Positions 1 through 7,983 of a DNA stretch of 64,000 nt are shown here, piece by piece. This stretch comes from Candidatus Brachythrix odensensis. GTDB taxonomy: Bacteria > Chloroflexota > Anaerolineae > J036 > Brachytrichaceae. Positions within the stretch are counted from its first letter, which is position 1. Each line of letters opens with the position of its first letter. The notes under the pieces were generated by a model, which made no database searches, was not told the origin of the DNA, and saw only the letters and a program-made list of their open reading frames with translations. The position numbers were made by a program, and so were the translations under genes. The DNA is taken from contig JADKDT010000003.1 of assembly GCA_016714465.1 (NCBI GenBank), forward strand, positions 248,001-312,000, read 5' to 3'.

Positions 1-811
1 CGCTGGTTCGTGATCTGGTCGCAAACCTCGTTGTCGGCATCCCGAACGCCAGCATCGTCTCGATCGTCGCCCCGGGCAGCGATCCGCACGAATACGAGCC
101 GACCCCCACCGACGCGAGAACTGTGGCTGGGGCTGGCGCCATCATCGTCGTGGGCGCGCAGTACGAGGACGCCTGGTTGACCCGACTGATCCAGAACGCC
201 GGCGGACAACGCCCTATCATCGTCGCGGCCGAAGGTATCCCGCTCAATGCCATCGATCAGGCCTTTGCATCGGAATTTGACAGGGACCCGCACGTGTGGA
301 TGGATCCTGCGCGCTGGCAACAGGCCGCCCGTAACGTCGCGAAGGGCCTCGCCGCGCTCGATCCTTCCATCGCCACTGCGGTGAACGCGAACGCCGATGC
401 CTATGTCGCCAAACTCAAAGACCTCGACGCCTATGTCAAGGCTGAAACAGGCAAGATCCCCGAAGCCCAGCGGGTGCTGGTCACCACCCACGACGCGATG
501 GGCTACTACGCCGAACGCTATGGCTTCAAGGTCGTGGGGGCCGTCATCGCCAGCAGCAGCAGCGCCGCGGCCGAGCCGTCGGCCCAGAGCGTCAAGCGCC
601 TGGTGGACCTGATCAAGGCCAACAAGGTCAAGGCGGTCTTCCCGAGGCTGGACTGAATCCCAAGCTGACCGAGGCCGTGGCCAAGGAGGCCGGCGTGGCG
701 TTTGTCGGCGCGCTCTATATCGACACGCTCAGCGACGCGACGGGCCCGGCTGCGACCTACATCGACATGATTCGCTACAACACAGTGACGATCGTGGGGG
801 CGCCAAGATGA
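1..811 (+). CDS. Zn/Mn ABC transporter substrate-binding protein (ZnuA/TroA family), 5' partial, frameshifted
   Basis: Extracytoplasmic metal-binding component of an ABC importer. The reading frame is open from the left edge, so the signal peptide is missing. Family hallmarks are visible: DPHEYEPTPTD (first metal-ligand His), DPHVWMDP (second His), VTTHDAMGYYAERYG (third His) and a C-terminal YIDTLSD segment carrying the acidic ligand. The frame breaks in the CCC run at 641-643. Adding one C restores FPEAGLNPKLTEAV and the protein then runs to a stop at 809-811. This is probably a sequencing error, because family similarity continues unchanged after the break. The ATPase and permease follow directly, giving the classic binding protein-ATPase-permease order. 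Zinc and manganese cannot be told apart from sequence alone. Confidence 0.88.
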
Positions 812-837
812 TGGCCAGATGGCACACGCATTCCAGG

Positions 838-914
838 GCGAACACCCTAAGGGTTGGCCCGCATGGGTTCGCGGCGGGGAAAAGCGGAAGGGGGCCAACC
901 CTTAGGGTGTTCGC
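838..914. terminator. Perfect 23-bp hairpin after the metal-binding protein gene
   Basis: Arms 838-860 and 892-914 are exact reverse complements and enclose a 31-nt loop. It lies 27 nt after the restored stop of the binding-protein gene and just before the ATPase gene. No T-run follows, so it is not a textbook intrinsic terminator. It could attenuate read-through, stabilise the upstream mRNA 3' end, or be a mobile palindromic repeat. Confidence 0.6.
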
Positions 915-923
915 GCCTCGGGA

Positions 924-1706
924 TTGATCCACGCCATGCCCCGCCTCTACTACACCCGCCACATGCACACCGACGACATGTCGGCGATCGCCCACGCAGT
1001 ATGTCTGACTAACCTGACCTACCGCTACCCCGGCCGGACGCGCGCCGCGTTGGAGGGCGTCAGCCTATGCATCCGCCAGGGCGAGCGGGTGGCCCTGCTG
1101 GGGCCGAACGGGGCAGGCAAGAGCAGCCTGCTCAAGATCATCGCCGGCCTGCTCCATCCGCCCAACCCGGACATGGCCCAGGTCTTTGAGACGAACATCG
1201 ACACCTGCCACCCCCACACCTCGTTTCTTGCCCAACGCACGGATGTGGATTGGCGCTTCCCGGTCACCGTCCGGGATGTGGTGATGATGGGCCGCTACTC
1301 GCACCTGGGTTGGTTCGCCCGGCCCGGGCGCGACGATGACAAAGCGGTGGACGCCGCCCTGGAGCAGGTCGGGCTGTCCGGACTGGCCCGCCGCTCGATC
1401 GGCGACCTGTCCGGCGGGCAACAACAGCGCGCCTTCCTGGCCCGCTCGCTGGCCCAGCACGCGAGGCTGCTGCTGCTGGACGAGCCCTTCGCCGGCCTCG
1501 ACGCCCCCTCCCAGCGCAGCATCATGGATCTCATCCGCGAGCTGCAGCAGCAAGGCATGACTGTGATCTCATCCACCCACGACCTGGGCAGCGTCGTGAC
1601 CGGCGATGTTGCCGACCGGGTGATCCTGCTCAATCGCAATGTCGTCGCGGATGGCACCCCAGCCGAGGTCATGCAGCCCGACGTGCTGCGCCAAGCCTAT
1701 GGCTAA
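924..1706 (+). CDS. Zn/Mn ABC transporter ATP-binding protein (ZnuC/MntB-like)
   Basis: Cytoplasmic ATPase of the metal importer, about 260 residues from the first ATG. In-frame ATGs at 936, 963 and 978 are alternatives; 978 (MSAIAHAVCLTNLTYRYPG) best fits the usual family N-terminus. Motifs in order are Walker A GPNGAGKS, a Q-loop within FLAQRTDVDWRFPVTVRDVV, signature LSGGQQQR, Walker B LLLLDEPFAGLD and H-loop STHDL. The RTDVDW/FPVTV pattern after the Q-loop is typical of metal importers of the ZnuC/SitB type. The 3' end overlaps the permease start by 8 nt, which suggests translational coupling. Confidence 0.92.
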   Translation: MIHAMPRLYYTRHMHTDDMSAIAHAVCLTNLTYRYPGRTRAALEGVSLCIRQGERVALLGPNGAGKSSLLKIIAGLLHPPNPDMAQVFETNIDTCHPHTSFLAQRTDVDWRFPVTVRDVVMMGRYSHLGWFARPGRDDDKAVDAALEQVGLSGLARRSIGDLSGGQQQRAFLARSLAQHARLLLLDEPFAGLDAPSQRSIMDLIRELQQQGMTVISSTHDLGSVVTGDVADRVILLNRNVVADGTPAEVMQPDVLRQAYG

Positions 1707-2538
1707 CTTTCTGCTCGAACCCCTGGCCAACGGCTTTATGCAACGTGGACTGGCGGCCGGTCTGCTGGTCGCGATCGTGTGCGGCCTGCTGGGCTGTTTT
1801 GTCGTCTTGCGCGGGATGGAATACATCGGCGACGCGATCTCGCACAGCGTGCTGCCGGGTGTCGTCATCGCCTATATCGCCCAGGGCAATCTCTTTCTCG
1901 GTGGCCTGGTCTCCGCTCTGGTCACGGCCGCCATCATCAGCGCGCTCAGCCGCGAGGGCAAGCTGCGCGACAGCACCGCCATTGGGGTGGTCTTCACCGC
2001 CGCGCTTGCCCTGGGGGTGCTGCTCATCAGCACCGCCCGCAGCTACGCCCGCGACCTGTCGCATTTTCTGTTCGGCAACATCCTGGGCGTCACCGGGGGC
2101 GATCTGGTCTTCACCGGGCTGCTGGTGCTCTTTGTCGCCGCGGCCATCTTCCTGTTCTTCAAGGAGCTGCTGGTCACCTCCTTCGACCCGACCCACGCCC
2201 GCAAGATCGGCATCCCGGTGAATGCAATTCGAACCGGGCTGTTGATCACGCTGGCGCTGACGATCGTGGCCGGAGCGCAGACGGTGGGCGTGCTGATGGT
2301 GACGGCCCTGCTCATTACGCCGGCGGCCGCGGCCAGCCTGCTGACCAAACGGCTGCCCCGGATGATCGTGTATGCGACGGCCTTCGCGGTCGCCAGCGTC
2401 TTCGCCGGGCTGTACGCCTCGTACTACCTCGAGGTGTCCAGCGGGGCCGCAATCGTGCTGGCCGCCTCGCTGTTCTTCGCGGTCGCGTGGGTCGTCAACT
2501 GGGCGCGCCAGCGCCGGATGGCTCTCCCGGCCACCTAA
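1699..2538 (+). CDS. Zn/Mn ABC transporter permease (ABC-3 family)
   Basis: Integral membrane channel subunit of the metal importer, about 279 residues, with roughly eight hydrophobic segments. The ABC-3 hallmarks are GCFVVLRGMEYIGDAISHSV near the N-terminus and TVGVLMVTALLITPAAAA in the second half. The start at 1699 gives MANFLLEPLANGFMQRG, the normal family N-terminus, and sits inside the last codons of the ATPase gene. A longer in-frame ORF begins at 1639 but would add 20 unrelated residues. A perfect GAA-loop hairpin begins 6 nt after the stop. Confidence 0.92.
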   Translation: MANFLLEPLANGFMQRGLAAGLLVAIVCGLLGCFVVLRGMEYIGDAISHSVLPGVVIAYIAQGNLFLGGLVSALVTAAIISALSREGKLRDSTAIGVVFTAALALGVLLISTARSYARDLSHFLFGNILGVTGGDLVFTGLLVLFVAAAIFLFFKELLVTSFDPTHARKIGIPVNAIRTGLLITLALTIVAGAQTVGVLMVTALLITPAAAASLLTKRLPRMIVYATAFAVASVFAGLYASYYLEVSSGAAIVLAASLFFAVAWVVNWARQRRMALPAT

Positions 2539-2543
2539 ACCAT

Positions 2544-2590
2544 TTCAGAAACGACATGCCCCCGCGAAGCGGGGGCATGTCGTTTCTGAA
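2544..2590. repeat. GAA-loop hairpin, 22-bp perfect arms (family member 1)
   Basis: Arms 2544-2565 and 2569-2590 pair exactly around a 3-nt GAA loop; the core reads CCCCCGC-GAA-GCGGGGG. It follows the metal permease stop by 6 nt and precedes by 10 nt the -10 hexamer of the kinase gene. It can act as a terminator stem without a U-tract. The same design recurs at 10787, 19742, 28866 and 45381. Confidence 0.8.
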
Positions 2591-2600
2591 CTTGAATTGC

Positions 2601-2613
2601 TATACTCGCTCAG
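2601..2613 (+). promoter_or_regulatory. Putative -10 box of a leaderless promoter for the ABC-kinase gene
   Basis: TATACT at 2601-2606 is followed by 7 nt and then the ATG at 2614. Transcription would start at or next to the start codon. No Shine-Dalgarno sequence fits in this gap and no clear -35 box is seen. Confidence 0.5.
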
Positions 2614-4201
2614 ATGCGGCTCAACGCCCACAACCTCGCCAAATACTTCGGCCCCGTCGCCGCGCTGGCAGACACCAGCTTCGACATCGGGCCGGGCGAG
2701 ATCCTGGGTGTGGTGGGGCAACGCGGCTCGGGCAAGACCACCCTTTTTCAGGTGCTGAGCGGCGCCCAGACGCCGACGAGCGGCCTCATCCAAATCGACG
2801 GACGGCAAACCGCGCTGAAGTCCCCCGCCCACGCCCACCGGCTCGGGATCGAGATCGCCCATCAGCAGCCGCAATTGGCCGGCAACCTCAGCGTGCTGCA
2901 AAACATCTTTCTCGGCCGCGAGGCCAGCCGCATCATGCGCCTTGGGATTCTGCCGGACGAGATGGCGATGGTCACCCAGGCGCGCGGGCTGCTGGCCGCC
3001 TTCGACATGCCCGCGTCGCTGCTGGGCGAACGCGCACAAACCCTCTCGGGCGAGCAGCGCCATGTCGTTGGCCTGGCCCGCGCGCTATGCCGCCCGCTGA
3101 AGCTGCTCTTGCTCGACAACGCGCTCGAGGCGCTGAGTTATGACCGGCAGAGCGCGCTGCTCGAGCGCGTCCGCGCGCTCGCCGAGCAGGGGACCGCCGT
3201 CATCCTCGGCAGCGATGACCTCAAACAGGTCTTTGAGGTGACTCAGCGCATCCTGGTCCTCCATCCCGGCCGAACTGCGACGCTCCGCACAACCGCCGAA
3301 TGCACGCCGCGTGAGATCGTTGAGCTGATCGTCGGCGCAAATCGCAAGGACCAGATCACCCCCGTTATCTGGGCAATCGAGAACTATCACATCGCCCAGC
3401 GCCAGGCCGAACAACTGCGGGAGACGCAGCGCGAACTCGAGCAGAGCCTTGAGGCGCGGGATGAGCAGAATCGCGCGCTCATTGCGCGCATGCGGGTGCA
3501 GTTGGATGCCCTCGACAGCCTGAACGTGGCGCTGCAGGACGCCCACCACCGCCTGATGACCGAGCGTGAGGCGGAGCGCAAGCGCCTGGCCCGCGAATTG
3601 CACGATCAGGTCATCCAGGATCTGCTGAGCTTCGCCTATCAACTGGAAGAGGTCGAGGATGAGGCCGCCGATGTCGAGCAGCGGGCTGAGTTGCTGAAGA
3701 TCCGGAGCGGGCTGCGCCAGGCCGTGTCCAACGTGCGGGATATGTGCAGCGACCTGCGCCCGCCCACCATCGACCGGCATGGGCTGCCCTCGGCGATCCG
3801 CTCGCTCGCCCAGCAGTGGTCGGCGGCGAACAGCATCGAGGTCAAGCTTGAAATCGATCCCGACCTGGGCCGCCTGCCCGAGTCCATCGAGTTATCGGTC
3901 TATCGCATCGTGCAGGAGGGCTTGAGCAACGTGCGCAAAACACGCCCGGGCCACCCAGGTTCGGATTGCCCTCAGCCGCACGCCAACCGCCAGCCTGACG
4001 ATGCGGCTGATCGACAACGGTCAGGGCTTGTCCGGCAAGCTCGATCTGGCATCCTTTTCGCAACGCAAGAGTTTTGGGCTGGTCGGCATCGGGGAGCGGG
4101 TGTCGCTGTTGCGCGGCACGATGGACATCTCGCGATCAGAGGGCGGCGGGCTCGATATGACAATCGAGATTCCCAGCCCCTATCCTTCGATCACGAACTG
4201 A
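2614..4201 (+). CDS. Degenerate ABC ATPase domain fused to a sensor histidine kinase (frameshifted)
   Basis: About 528 residues when restored. Residues 1-235 form an RbsA/XylG-like ABC domain: Walker A GQRGSGKT is intact and the Q-loop Gln is kept (IAHQQPQL). The signature is altered to LSGEQ, Walker B ends LLLLDN where DE is expected, and the H-loop position reads GSDDL, where the neighbouring transporter ATPase has ISHKL. It should bind but hardly hydrolyse ATP. Residues 255-325 look like coiled coil. A HisKA_3 dimerisation motif follows, with ERKRLARELHDQ (His330), then an N-box and an HATPase domain. The frame breaks in the AAAA run at 3937-3940; removing one A restores RKHARATQVRIALS and the frame ends at 4201. 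No membrane segment is seen, so the sensor is cytoplasmic. The 3' end overlaps the convergent response regulator by 11 nt. Confidence 0.85.
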
Positions 4202-5267
4202 TCCGGCTGCCCTGGGCGTCCTCGGCGATCTGGCGCATGGTGGCCGCGTCGATGTCCTTCTTGTCGATGAAGGCGACCGCGCCGGCGCTCATTCCCAGCC
4301 GGCGGAATTCGCGGTCGGGGTAGGCGCTCATCAGCACCAGGCGGGTGTTCTGGCTGACCGCCTTGATTCTGCGGGCGCACAGGATGCCGTCCTCGTCCGA
4401 GAGCACCACATCGATCAGCGCCAGGCGCGGCTTGACCTGGACGGCCAAACGGAGGGCCTGGGCGGTGTCCCCGGCTTCATATAGCCGCGAGCCAGGGCAG
4501 GCCTTGCCGATCATCCGGGCGAGCTGTTGTCGATAACGGGGATTGTCATCCACCAACAAGAGCGAGAGCGCGTTGTCTCGCGTGTCGCGCGGGTCGCCCG
4601 CCTCCAGCCCATGGGTGGCCAGCAGCCCCGGGTGCTTGCCCGCGTATTCGGTCGCCCCATGCCGGCTGGCCACGCCCAGGGCCCGATACAGCGAAGTCAG
4701 ATGGTTTTCGACCGTCTTCACGCTGACATCCATCGTTTGGGCAATCGCCCGGTTGTCGTACTCGTAGGTAATGAGGCGCAACAGTTCGCGCTGCCGGCGG
4801 GTCAGGGCGGGTGTCTCGCGCAACGGGGGGTGGCCATCTGCGGCCGCTGAAGCCGACGGGCGGTGGAGCAGTTGATCGACCAGCGGGCGCGAAATCCAAC
4901 GTTCACCCTTCAGGACGCGCTGGGCAGCCAGAACCAGATCCGCGAGCGGCTGATCCTTCATGTGATAGCCATCGGCCCCGGCATTCAGCAGCCCGGCCGG
5001 ATCGACTTCGTCGGCATAGGCGCTGACGATGAGGATGCGCATGCCGGGCTGCTCGCGTTTCATGGCCTGGATGGCGGCTACCGGCTCAAAATCGGGCATG
5101 GCTACGTCCATTACCAGCAGGTCGGGGGTTAGGTCAGCCAGGGCGGCCCGCAACGCGGTTCCATCGCCGACTTCGGCCGTGACCGTCATCCCGTCCACCC
5201 CGTCCAGCGCTTTGCGCAGACCGGCGCGCACGACAGCATGGTCGTCGGCCAGGAGGATCGTGGGCAC
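4191..5267 (-). CDS. Response regulator with REC-LuxR HTH-REC architecture
   Basis: 358 residues. The first receiver (about 1-120) has acidic pocket ADD, phosphoacceptor Asp54 in LVMDVAMPD and Lys104 in YHMKD. A LuxR/NarL-type HTH follows (about 153-210, ALTRRQRELLRL and DVSVKTVENHLTSLYRALGV). A second complete receiver ends the protein (about 235-350), with LLLVDDN, Asp286 in ALIDVVLSDEDG and Lys336 in FIDKKD. NarL-family regulators normally stop after the HTH, so the extra C-terminal receiver is unusual. The start is GTG at 5265-5267. The gene converges on the ABC-kinase fusion and overlaps it by 11 nt, so that kinase is the obvious partner. It diverges from the sugar importer operon, a plausible target. 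Confidence 0.9.
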   Translation of the reverse strand: MPTILLADDHAVVRAGLRKALDGVDGMTVTAEVGDGTALRAALADLTPDLLVMDVAMPDFEPVAAIQAMKREQPGMRILIVSAYADEVDPAGLLNAGADGYHMKDQPLADLVLAAQRVLKGERWISRPLVDQLLHRPSASAAADGHPPLRETPALTRRQRELLRLITYEYDNRAIAQTMDVSVKTVENHLTSLYRALGVASRHGATEYAGKHPGLLATHGLEAGDPRDTRDNALSLLLVDDNPRYRQQLARMIGKACPGSRLYEAGDTAQALRLAVQVKPRLALIDVVLSDEDGILCARRIKAVSQNTRLVLMSAYPDREFRRLGMSAGAVAFIDKKDIDAATMRQIAEDAQGSRISS

Positions 5268-5279
5268 GCTGAGATTATA
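5268..5279 (-). promoter_or_regulatory. Putative leaderless promoter -10 box of the response regulator
   Basis: On the minus strand TATAAT occupies 5279-5274, followed by 6 nt and the GTG start at 5267. That spacing puts the transcription start at the start codon. No ribosome binding site fits and no clear -35 box is present. Confidence 0.55.
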
Positions 5280-5601
5280 GCGGCCGGAGCCTGGCTCGGC
5301 GACGCGCGCCCGTTGCCGGCCTCGTATCCCTGAGTATCAACAAATCTGGGGGGTGGTTGGGGGCGTTTCTGGGGGGTGAACGGCTTGCGGGGCTCCCGGA
5401 CTTCACTTACTGTTAACCGAACGGGCGCTGCGGAATTCATTCACATCCGCCCGACATTGAGCTCGTCCGGTCCGGATTGACGCGCTAACGCCGCCAAGAA
5501 GAGGAGGAGGTGCACCGACCCAAGAATCGCCCACGCCGAATACCCCATTTGATTTCACGCGGCGCCATTTCTGGCGCCAGCGACAAGAAGAGGATTCCCA
5601 G
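5280..5601. other. Intergenic region between response regulator and sugar importer
   Basis: About 320 bp upstream of the sugar-binding protein. It should hold that operon's promoter and any operator for the divergent regulator. I see a G-rich patch around 5348-5380 and a purine-rich AAGAAGAGGAGGAGG stretch near 5497, but no convincing -35/-10 pair, riboswitch or short gene. The ribosome binding site of the downstream gene is AGAGGA, 7 nt before the ATG at 5602. Confidence 0.4.
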
Positions 5602-7831
5602 ATGAATAAGCAATACAAGTTTATGGCCGTGATCGCCGCCGCCGGCATGCTGTTGTCAGCCTGCACGGCCGCCGCCACGCCGACCGCGGTTCCCCCCAAG
5701 CCCGCTGATACGCCCAAACCCGCGGCCCCCGCCGCGACCGCCGTGCCCGCCGCAACAATCGCGGTACCCGCCGGCAAGCTGGCCGTTGGCATCGTGCTCC
5801 CGACCAAGGACGAGCCGCGCTGGATTCAGGACCAGACCCGCTTCCAGGACGCCTTCAAGGCGGCCGGGGCCGAAGTTGAGATTCTGTTCAGCCAGGGCGA
5901 CAGCGCCAAGGAAAAGGCCAACGTTGAATCCCTGATCACCAAGGGCATCAAGGTCCTGATCCTGACCCCGCAGGACGGCAACGCCGCCGGCGCGGCCGCT
6001 GACGCCGCACGCAAGGCCGGCGTGAAGGTCATCTCGTATGACCGCCTGATCCGCGGCACTGCCGCCGTCGACTACTATGTGACATTCGACAGCGTCGCGG
6101 TCGGCGAGGCCTGGGGCAATTATCTGAACGAAAACGCGACCGGCAAGGGCAACAATCTGTATCTGTATGCCGGCGCCGCGTCCGACAACAACGCGTTCCT
6201 GTTCTTCGAGGGCGCGTGGAACAAGCTTCAGCCGAAGATCGCCGACGGCACGTTCGTGGTGAAGAACTCGAGCGAAGCCGTGGCGGCCAAGGATAAGGCC
6301 AAGCTGACTCGTGACGAGCAGGCCAAGATCATCGGCCAGGTCACGACGAACTGGGACTTCAACACGGCCAAGAGCCTGGCCGAAGCCAACCTGACCAAGG
6401 CTGGCGCGGCCGACAAGGGCACGGTCTACATCGTGGCCCCGAACGACGGGACGGCTCGGGCCATCGCCGATGCGTTCGCCGCCGACAAGGCCGTGACGAA
6501 GTATTTCGTGACGGGCCAGGACGCGGAGAAGGCCTCGGTTCAGTACATCATCGACGGCAAGCAGTCGATGACGGTGCTCAAGGACGTCCGGACCCTCGTG
6601 GCGGATGCGATCACCGCCGCGCTCGCGTTCCTCAAGAACGAGACCCCGGCCAAGACCACGACCTACAACAATGGCACGTCCGACATCCCGGCCAAGCCGT
6701 CCGCGATCGTGACGGTGACCAAGGCCAACGTCAAGGCCGCCGTGGTTGATTCCGGCTACTATCCCGCCACCGACTTCAAGGGGCTGGAGACTGCGGCCGT
6801 CGTTCCCGCTGGCAAGCTGGCCGTCGGCATTGTGCTTCCGACCAAGGATGAGCCGCGCTGGATCCAGGACCAGACCCGCTTCCAGGAAGCCTTCAAGGCG
6901 GCCGGGGCCGAGGCTGAGATTCTGTTCAGCCAGGGCGACAGCGCCAAGGAAAAGGCCAACGTTGAAGCGCTGATCACCAAGGGGATCAAGGTCTTGATCC
7001 TGACCCCGCAGGACGGCAACGCCGCCGGCGCGGCCGCCGACGCGGCCCGCAAGGCCGGCATCAAGGTCATTTCGTATGACCGCCTGATCCGCGGCACCGA
7101 CGCCGTCGACTTCTACGTGACATTCGATAGCGTCGCGGTCGGCGAGGCCTGGGGCCAGTATCTGATCGAGAACGCGACCGGCAAGAACAACAACCTGTAT
7201 CTGTATGCCGGCGCCGCGTCGGACAACAACGCGTTCCTGTTCTTCGAGGGCGCGTGGAACAAGCTCCAGCCGAAGATCGCCGACGGCACGTTCGTGATCA
7301 AGAACTCGAGCGAAGCCGTGGCGGCCAAGGATAAGGCCAAGCTCACCCGCGACGAGCAGGCCAAGATCATCGGCCAGGTCACGACGAACTGGGACTTCAA
7401 CACGGCCAAAGAGCCTGGCCGAAGCCAACCTGACCAAGGCTGGCGCGGCCGACAAGGGCACGGTCTACATCGTGGCCCCGAACGACGGGACGGCTCGGGC
7501 CATCGCCGATGCGTTCGCCGCCGACAAGGCCGTGACGAAGTATTTCGTGACGGGCCAGGACGCGGAGAAGGCCTCGGTTCAGTACATCATCGACGGCAAA
7601 CAGTCGATGACGGTGCTCAAGGACGTTCGCACCCTGGTCAAGGACGCGATCTCGGCGGCGCTGTCGTTCCTCAAGAACGAGACCCCGGCCAAGACCGCCA
7701 GCTATGACAATGGCAAGGCCCAGATCCCGGCCAAGCCGTCCGCGATCGTGACCGTGACCAAGGCCAACGTCAAGGCCGCTGTCATTGACTCGGGCTACTA
7801 CCCGGCTTCTGACTTCAAGAATCTGCCGTAG
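5602..7831 (+). CDS. chvE: Sugar ABC transporter substrate-binding lipoprotein, tandemly duplicated (ChvE/XylF-like), frameshifted
   Basis: Extracytoplasmic sugar-binding lipoprotein. Its signal peptide ends in lipobox LLSAC (Cys21), followed by a Pro/Thr/Ala/Lys linker. Two nearly identical binding domains follow: copy 1 begins at residue 55 (nt 5764) and copy 2 at residue 401 (nt 6802), offset exactly 1038 nt or 346 codons. Each copy carries DEPRWIQDQTRF, VISYDRLIRG, SDNNAFLFFEGAWNKLQP, NWDFNTAK, VTGQDAEKASVQ and DSGYYPA. This is the pattern of ChvE/XylF aldopentose-aldohexose binding proteins. The frame breaks in copy 2 near 7409-7412, where GCCAAAGAG replaces the GCCAAGAG of copy 1; removing one A restores the frame to the stop at 7829-7831. 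The restored protein is about 742 residues, twice the family norm. The duplication is either real or an assembly error. Confidence 0.85.
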
Positions 7832-7894
7832 TTGTCGTTCATCAGGCCGTCAGGGACGGCGCAGAATCATCGATATGTCCGGCCCTGACGCCTG

Positions 7895-7945
7895 AAAAAA
7901 CGCCCTCCGCGGTTTCCTGATAGGATTACCGTGGGGGGCGTTTTT
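7895..7945 (+). terminator. Intrinsic terminator/attenuator after the sugar-binding gene
   Basis: The stem pairs AAAAACGCCC-type sequence at 7896-7913 with ACCGTGGGGGGCGTTTTT at 7928-7945, allowing a few G-T pairs, and ends in five T. It lies between the binding-protein gene and the ATPase gene. Partial termination here would keep the binding protein more abundant than the membrane parts, as is common in such operons. Confidence 0.75.
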
Positions 7946-7983
7946 CACCATCCTGCGCACCCAATAGAGGAGCAGATGAACCC

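Noticed and set aside
5280..5601. Riboswitch upstream of the sugar importer
   Set aside because: No conserved stem-loop architecture could be recognised by eye; only a purine-rich leader is evident.
5656..7461. Long minus-strand open frame across the sugar-binding gene
   Set aside because: It is the antisense shadow of the duplicated binding protein; composition is His/Arg/Gly-Leu rich and matches no family.
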